DNA from: Tachypleus tridentatus
Taxonomy: Eukaryota; Arthropoda; Merostomata; Xiphosura; Limulidae
DNA length: 64,000 bases
Direction: 5' to 3'
Assembly: GCF_004210375.1 (NCBI RefSeq)
Contig: NC_134830.1
Span: 67,558,326 to 67,622,325, forward strand
Positions 57,604 to 64,000 of this stretch are shown here, in pieces (the first letter of the stretch is position 1; each line of letters begins with the position of its first letter). Under the pieces are notes generated by a model that was not told where the DNA came from, did not search any database, and saw nothing but the letters and a program-made list of their open reading frames with translations. A program made the translations under genes and the position numbers.

Positions 57604-57650
57604 GATTATCTTGATATATGTGTATCCTTCTGAGATATATCAAGATAATC
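57604..57650. repeat. Perfect 16-bp hairpin
   Basis: GATTATCTTGATATAT (57604-57619) is exactly reverse-complemented at 57635-57650 across a 15-nt loop. It ends about 35 bases beyond the 3' end of the minus-strand ORF 57686-57946. It could act as an RNA hairpin there, but may be a microsatellite-type inverted repeat. Confidence 0.8.
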
Positions 57651-57685
57651 TCTCATATATATATATTACAAATTCGTGTGAGTAA

Positions 57686-57946
57686 TTAACTGATTTTTTT
57701 AAAACTATTCATTAACGTTTCCAACAAAACATGTCCATCCAACAAACGTAACTGCTCTGTCAGTCCATTTACTGAACGTGGCCCGTACACGTCACAGTAA
57801 CCCATAAACCCATTTGGCGCAGACTTAAGCCTGTTTTCAATGGCGTCTACAAGACTCAGGAGGGCGAGGAAAAACGTGCAGTAAAAATTAAGCACTTCGT
57901 AATCTAGAAAACCATGATCATTTAAAAACTGCTGGGTCAGACCCAT
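57686..57946 (-). CDS. Orphan small protein, possible signal peptide
   Basis: An 86-codon ORF starting MGLTQQFLNDHGFLDYEVLN. Residues about 20-36 (LNFYCTFFLALLSLVDA) form a hydrophobic helix with small residues at its end, compatible with a signal peptide or membrane anchor. It is followed by SAPNGFMGYCDVYGPRSVNG, LTEQLRLLDG and a C-terminal FKKIS. Its GC (about 44%) and CpG content stand out from the AT-rich flanks (about 30%). An in-frame TAA lies 30 bases before the ATG, so this start is self-contained unless spliced. No repeat overlaps it. It could be a single-exon secreted peptide precursor, one exon of a larger gene, or a pseudogene piece. I do not recognise it. Confidence 0.35.
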   Translation of the reverse strand: MGLTQQFLNDHGFLDYEVLNFYCTFFLALLSLVDAIENRLKSAPNGFMGYCDVYGPRSVNGLTEQLRLLDGHVLLETLMNSFKKIS

Positions 57947-59949
57947 ATTTCTACTTAAGATTTTATGTGTAGTTTATCTCAGAAATAATATAGGTTACCT
58001 ATATAATAAAATATCATTCAGGATTACTCCAACGAAGGCTGATTAAACAATCACGTAGTTTACACATGACACATATAGGTTGGTATCTTTGGATGTGTAT
58101 TCTTCTGATTTCTGATTCTTTCTACACCTGTTGTATGCCATTTTTCTGCAACGATGATTAATATACATAAAAACATACAAAACAAATGCGAGGATAGAAA
58201 TATAATGGCATTGGAATTAAATTATATTTTAAGTACATAGTTAATGCCAAGTTTGACTACACGCACCACAAACAACAGTACTGGTCTTGAGTGAACTTTA
58301 TAATAAATACTGATAACTACAGCTTTGATGTATAATTGAATGTTTAGTTTCAAACTACCAACTACAAACCTTTTTCATGAAATTCAACGTTACATTAACA
58401 ATTCGTATACTGACTGACAATGCTTCATATCAGGATAAAGCAGAGTGAACTAAGCTATTGCTTTTTGAATGCTACAAAGTATGACATGTACTTAATTAGC
58501 TATTAATGACAGGAACTGAAAGAAACCTTGAGCTAGGAAGTTAGTTTTAATGTTTAAAATTAAACTCTTTTTTTTTTTTAAAGTGCTAGTAAATTTTTCT
58601 TTTCCAACAGAAGTTTTAAAGGTAGCACACTATTATATGAAGTTAGAATTTAATTTTGAGGAACTGAAATTAAGAATAGGTTATTGTAATAATATTAGGA
58701 ACATGTACATATTGATGTTTGCATACACTATGATTTCTGTAGAAAATTGAATAACGTACAGTGCACCTGAATATTGTTGACAGTTGTGTTCATTCTACAA
58801 AGCTGCACTTCTCTCCTGATGGATAAGGTCTTTCAAGATAACAAAACAATCTACCATGCTTATATTAAAAACTGCTCAAAGAAATTTCAACAAACTTTCA
58901 TATCAGAAACAGTGAGATAAAATTAAACGTGAAATTCACCACTATCATACTCTGTTAAGCAAATGTAGATCATGTTCTTGACAAATGGGTTTGAGTTGAG
59001 AAATAAACTTTTATCATTATGTGGAATATGTGAGGCAAAATTATTACTGAAGCAAGAGATGGTACATCCTGATTTTAGGTAAGTTAGCCTGTCAATAGGC
59101 AGCAAAGCTTCCAAAGCTTTGTATCTATATTCAACTATCAATTTTTGCATTTTGGTGTAAAAAAAAATTGAACTGCAGAATGATCATGAGTCTTTTTTAT
59201 ACTTTGTTAATGGTTACACGAGTCTAGTATTTTCAACCTGAATGACATCTTATGCGACACGTGGTCTAAAAAACTAGATCGGAGACCTAAAGATTCAGGC
59301 TTAGTCATCTCTACTTTTGATTTCCTGAGTTGAAGAAAGACAACAAGTCAGCAGTAGTCACCACATATGCGTTTAATCATAGCCAACATCAAGACAAAGC
59401 TATAAAGGTTATAACGTCAACTCCCTTTCATAACTGAAAGTGGAACATATCTCAGCTGGAAATATTTTATAATCCAAAGCCTCGCAGTGTGATTTCGATT
59501 GGTTATTTTAATTAACTTTGTTCTTTTTTTTACATAAGTTAAAGGTTACAATATAAAACAATTCAGAACCAGTTCGTGTTTATTTCGTTTTGCTGTGCAC
59601 TTTTTTGGAGGCGGGGGAGACTGTACGTGAGAAAATCTAAAATTATAAAATATATTTATTAAAATAATTTGAAATATATTAGTACATAGTTTCTTCTTAA
59701 TATATTTTCTTTGTTCTCCACTTTTTATCATGTTTATTTTTGCTTACTTGAACATATTATTAATTGTTTAGTAAAATGTTTACTGTGAAATAGATATATC
59801 TTTACATAATTATTTGTAAAGATAAAAATTAAAACTTTTACACTAAATTTCCGAGTCAATGAAACCGAATTCGAAGAACTGGATGGACTAAAGAAGAATG
59901 ACAAGTTACAACAACAACAATAAAAATGTGTAATTCGGTAAATAAATTG
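57947..59949. other. Nothing recognised
   Basis: AT-rich. ORFs at 58550-58750, 58923-59150 and 59546-59731 have no domains. Confidence 0.4.
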
Positions 59950-60066
59950 TCTCCCAGTGGCACAGCGGTATGTATGCGGACTTCCACAGCTAGAAACCGG
60001 GGTTTCGATATCTGTGGTGGGCAGAATACCATTGTATATGTTGTGCTTAATTCCAACAAATCAAAC
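59950..60066 (+). mobile_element. SINE-B, near full length
   Basis: CCCAGTGGCACAGCGGTATG head, GGGGTTTCGATATCTGTGG B-box region, GGGCAGAATACCATTG and the tail TTGTGCTTAATTCCAACAAA. The central AGATAGCC is lost. Confidence 0.85.
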
Positions 60067-60829
60067 TTAACCTAAAAACAAAACAAAAACACTTTACTGC
60101 CAAAAGAACACATCCAATAGTGTTCGACCACGAAGGTGCAGAACTTAGGGGGTTGATCGTACCTTATTCCTTTTGCAAAAAGAAAGAAGAAATGTTCACA
60201 CCCAGGCAGGTACTGCAGTCAGCCACTTTACAGCGGTAAATACGCTTTCTGGGGTATTCTAGGTTACTTCTGTCGAAAGAAGTCGCGAAAACTGTGAATA
60301 AAACGACTTTACTGAACCGATGAATCAGATAACTTATTGAGCAGCGTGTACAGCTAATAATGTGTCATGTGTGGGATTTTGGATCGGAGTATGGATTTTA
60401 CTGTGAATTAATGTGAATTCAGTTACGATAACTGACAGATATCTCAAGAACCTCAAATGTTTATTCAGAATTAGTGTAAAAGAGAGTAACATAAAGTTTT
60501 GTTTGAGGATCAGCTCACCAAATATGACTGTTTCCGTGACTCGCAGACTGGATTTCAATTAATATTTTTATTTTTACAAGAGGATTTAAGCTAGCAAGAT
60601 TTATAGTTGCTTGATTTAATTATAATACGGTAATAATGCAGGCCTGTACGAAAAAGTTTGAAAAATAGGTTCTGATCTGTGAGAACAAAAGCGAACACAT
60701 AGTGAGCGAAGCATATATATCATGTGAATGCTGCGTGGATCTGGAGAAAAGCTCTCTCAGAAAATTTGTAATAAATAGGTGCTACAAATTAAATCTGGGA
60801 AGCAATTATGCATGATATATACAAGGATG
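60067..60829. other. Nothing recognised
   Basis: No supported ORF; 60334-60558 on the minus strand is an unconvincing 74-codon ORF. Confidence 0.4.
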
Positions 60830-61663
60830 GACAAAAATGTGTCTCTACTTGAAAATTTTGTTAATTTGGTATATTTTTTATTAAATAACAAAAAATATGT
60901 TAAACTATATGTCTTTAGAACACACTTAATGACATATGTTCAAATATGATCTCAAATCTTAATTTTAGCACTGGCTTTAGTAAATACCTGAAAATGTCAT
61001 GATTTTAGTTACATTTTCTCATAAAAGGTGTTGTGGATCTAATGTAGTTTCTAAGACCTTATTCTAATTAGCCAACAAAATAATCAAACAAGTTTATCTG
61101 TAATTGTGGAGTCATTAAAAGATATCTTATAAATAAGAGAACTGATGTTATGGAATGGCCAGGCCAATCACTTGATATCAACCCGATTTAAAATTTATGG
61201 ATTGAGTTAAACCGATTAACCAAGAAGAATGGCAGTCAATCACTCAGAAATACCTATACAAACTTACTGAAAGCATACCACGACGACGTGAAGCAGTACT
61301 GAAATATAAGGGAATGCTGACTAAATATTAACTTGTGAAACTGATACGTGTTATTTTGGGTTTCACTTTTACGCTCGATTACTACAGATAAACTTGTTTG
61401 ATCATTTTATAAAATAATTGTAATAAAAAGATCTAAGAAACTACACTAGGTTCACAACACCTTTTTTGAGAAAATATAACTAAAGTCATGAAAAGTTTAG
61501 GTATTTAAGAAAAACATTGTTAAAATTAGTATTTGAGATCATATTTGAACAGATCTCGTCGAGTATTTTTAAAAGCATATAGTTTTGAATATATTTTCTG
61601 TTATCTAAAAAAAGATATAACAAATTAACAACATTTTAAAGGGGGACCGCTTATTTTTGTGTC
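60830..61663 (+). mobile_element. Tc1-like foldback relic with ~270-bp inverted repeats
   Basis: 60830 to ~61110 and ~61375-61663 are inverted repeats of each other. Both include the block around AGGTGTTGTGGATCTAATGT and its inverse near 61445-61470. The short interior (~61130-61330) is a transposase C-terminus: MEWPGQSLDINPI, then NLWIELNRLTKKNGSQSL, with a stop in place of the catalytic Glu of NPIEN. Only the last quarter of the enzyme remains. The right end abuts a SINE-B2. Confidence 0.82.
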
Positions 61664-61783
61664 TCCAGCTGTTACAGCGGTAAGTATACGGAATTACAAC
61701 GCTAAAATCAGGGGTTTGATACCTTTCGGTGGACTCAGCAGATAGCCGGATGTGGCTTTGCTATAAGAAAACACGCACACACA
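61664..61783 (+). mobile_element. SINE-B2 copy
   Basis: CAGCTGTTACAGCGGTAAGT head, AGGGGTTTGATACCTTTCGG B-box region, AGCAGATAGCCGGATGTGGC tail and a (CA)n end. It is inserted at the right end of the Tc1 relic. Confidence 0.88.
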
Positions 61784-62044
61784 TTCTGTTATGACACTAC
61801 TTGAGGTGCTAGGCCTAAATTAACATAAATATGCCTGTTTTATTACAGTAAAGTACTGTACTGTCTACATGTAGAACAGTTATTTCCTATTAAATTACAT
61901 TACTAAATACCATAAAATGGCTAGTGGTTAACATGTAACAGACTATGTATCCGAAGGTACATAATCAGCGTTTCATTGCTGAAAATATTCACTTCGCACT
62001 TAGGGGTCATGGATGCGTCACAACACTAATGATTCAAAAATTGC
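61784..62044. other. Nothing recognised
   Basis: Short AT-rich gap between SINE copies. Confidence 0.4.
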
Positions 62045-62165
62045 TAAAGATTAAGAAGTGGGTGATGCTCGCTAGGTACATTCTTTCTAGTCTATGAGTT
62101 AAAATTTGGGACAACTATCCATAGTTAGCCTTCGTGCAGCGTTGCGCGAAAATTCTGAAAGAAAG
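62045..62165 (+). mobile_element. SINE-A 3' half, degraded
   Basis: GTGGGTGATGCTCGCTAGGT, then TTTCTAGTCTATGAGTT and CAGCGTTGCGCGAAAATTCT follow the body-to-tail order of SINE-A. Confidence 0.7.
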
Positions 62166-62466
62166 AGTTTAAAAGAAGACCCCCTTCTACCTCAGAATCG
62201 CTGAAGAAAGCAACGAACTCACCTTTGTGATAACACCTCAAATTTTCTAGCAGATATTCAGGAAATCATTGAAACTTCTCAACTAGCCTGAGTATCTGGG
62301 TCTGTATACATTTAACGAACACTCTAACAGAGATTAATGTATGTAACAAGCTTTTGGTATTACAGCATCTCTATAAAACCTGTTAACATAACTTGATCGC
62401 ACGTGTTAGCACTTAGATGTTTTGGATTTTTTTAAACCTAATATACATTATCTTAACCATAAAATA

Positions 62467-62583
62467 GTGTGTGTGTTTGCTTATAACAAAGCCACATCGG
62501 GCTATCTGCTGAATCCACTGAGGGGAATCGAGCCCCTGATTTTGGCGTTGTAAATCCGTAGACTTACCGCTGTACCAGAGGGA
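62467..62583 (-). mobile_element. SINE-B2 copy
   Basis: On the plus strand (GT)n, ATAACAAAGCCACATCGGGC, TATCTGCTGAATCCACTGAG, then GGGAATCGAGCCCCTGATTT and GTAGACTTACCGCTGTACCA: the inverse of B2 tail, B box and head. Confidence 0.92.
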
Positions 62584-63439
62584 AAACATTAAAAAATAAG
62601 ACTAATTTATTTTTGAAAGTTATACTTCTTACCGAAGGATATTTAATTCGATTGTAGCATGTTCGTGGATGAGCATAGTTTGCAGTTTGTCCACAAATAT
62701 CAATATATAGAATTACAATGGTGGATGCAAGATTCAATGTCATTTAAAAGATGGTAAGTCTGGTTCAAATCACTTTCGTCATTTTCGGACTTACTTCAAA
62801 CTAAAAAAGAAAGAATGATAAAATTCTGTCCATTAACAGGAGAGATACAGACAGATTGGAGTATAATCGACAACAACATTTGCTTTGGATGTTGTTCGCT
62901 CATCTAAAAGGATCAAAGGGCTCAACCTGTGCCCCAATAACTTTCTTCACACTGTTAAACCACTTCTATTACTTGTATAATTAGAACAACACAACCAGGG
63001 TCAAGTACTTTGTGTACGTTTGTTTGTGTTTTTCAATTTAGAAAAATGGGCCATTATCAGTCAAACAAAATCACTCATATCAGTTATTCATTGTCCACAG
63101 TTTGCACTCTTAAGTAGAAATGATGCCGTGTTTGCTGGTTTACATTTGAATCGAGCAGGTTTTGAACTACTTTTCAGCTGTCTTATGGCAGAATTTTAAA
63201 TGCCTTTTGTACTCTACGATTGGAGATGTTATGACAACCACTGCTGAAAGAAGCAAATAAACGAGTCACGTGTTGCACTTTATAGGCCTATTTATCCGTA
63301 CTTTCCGTATTTCGAAAGTGGTTGGCATTCACTTTTTGATGCGTGTGTGGCAAACAAAATCCTTTTCGTTTGTCATTACTAGTGGACTCTAATGATGGGG
63401 TAAGAAACATTATTCGTTAAATAGCTAATAATGCCCTGA
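62584..63439. other. Nothing recognised
   Basis: No ORF or repeat recognised. Confidence 0.4.
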
Positions 63440-63670
63440 AAGTGGTCTGGTAGTTAGCTTACCTGAACTTTAAGCCTGACAGTTCATGATTTGTGGCCTG
63501 TTGCCGCAAAGAAATTGCTCCAAATTTTAGGGTTGTGAATAAGCTATAAGAATGACGACAAACTCCACTATTCGGTTAGGGAGGAGTAACTCAAGGGTTG
63601 TTTTCAAGTTGCTTTTTCTCTAGTTTATCAATTCAACATTAGGGACGACTATTCGCAGCTATTTAAAACT
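63440..63670 (+). mobile_element. SINE-C (mosaic SINE), degraded
   Basis: A distinct head (GTGGTCTGGTAGTTAGCTTA) leads into a decayed SINE-A-type body (AACTCCACTATTCGGTTAGG, GAGTAACTCAAGGGTTG, then TCTCTAGTTTATCAATTC) and tail (GGGACGACTATTCGCAGCTA). Confidence 0.6.
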
Positions 63671-63902
63671 AAACAGGAAATGATAAGCTAAATTTACACA
63701 CACTGTTATGTTCACTTACAAGTTGGGGGTTTACTTACTCTTACCAACTGTTTTGTAGACAAATCACGACATGAGCACATCTCCAATCAATCACTAGATA
63801 CCTCGTATAATCAATCTATTTTTGAATATACTAATAAACAGTGTTTTGCAAATTTATATGGTAGGATGTGTCTTAGTAAAGTGATTTAGTATAAATAAAA
63901 TT

Positions 63903-64000
63903 TTGTTTATTTGTTTTAATTCCGCACAAAGCTACATGAGAGCTCTCTGCTCTAGCTGTCCCTAATTTAGCAGTGTAAGATTAGATGAAATGCAATTAGT
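63903..64000 (-). mobile_element. SINE-A, cut by the window end
   Basis: GTTTATTTGTTTTAATTCCG, then CAAAGCTACATGAGAGCTCT and GTCCCTAATTTAGCAGTGTA are the inverse of the SINE-A tail and start of its body; the head lies beyond the window. Confidence 0.88.

Overview
The window looks like AT-rich animal nuclear DNA, most likely from a chelicerate and probably a horseshoe crab. The evidence is spliced genes with GT/AG introns, an arthropod-type actin of 376 residues, many tRNA-derived SINEs and decayed Tc1-like transposons. The horseshoe crab assignment rests on my recollection of the main SINE family and is an inference. There are no bacterial-type operons, CRISPR arrays or intact tRNA/rRNA genes.

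Two genes are well supported. (1) Plus strand, from before base 1 to about 24.4 kb: the 3' two thirds of a p23/PTGES3-type Hsp90 co-chaperone gene. Short exons at 2099-2197, 9990-10082, 15705-15764 and 20726-20753, plus a probable last exon at 23804, are separated by 5-8 kb introns. (2) Minus strand, 29679 to 27265: a complete actin gene of four coding exons with an apparent 5' leader intron, a poly(A) signal at 26939-26944 and a perfect CArG box at 30727-30736. The two genes converge tail to tail over a roughly 2.6 kb intergenic gap.

The p23 introns hold large old insertions. These are a long-inverted-repeat transposon (3957-7850) with a Tc1-like element nested in one arm (6581-7735), a second Tc1-like element (14062-15630) ending about 75 bp before an exon, an intronless decayed copy of a multicopy arthropod orphan protein family (17472-18965), and two copies of a dispersed repeat that share an identical 53-bp core with an RFX-type X-box palindrome. 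CpG is scarce through the p23 gene body and becomes ordinary from about 23.7 kb, as expected if the transcribed body is methylated in the germ line.

From about 31.9 kb to the end I find no convincing gene. This is a repeat mosaic: at least a dozen copies of SINE-A, about a dozen of SINE-B/B2, two of a mosaic SINE-C, two hAT-like MITEs, a foldback Tc1 relic, a 44-bp tandem array and one SINE/LINE-tail chimera with its own target-site duplication. Two small minus-strand ORFs (57686-57946 and 54938-55141) look more gene-like than their surroundings but match nothing I know.

I did not find a clear new multi-gene system. The most interesting candidates are the SINE-LINE chimera, the SINE families that share tail and body modules, the CpG boundary, the conserved X-box core, and the orphan ORF at 57.7-57.9 kb.
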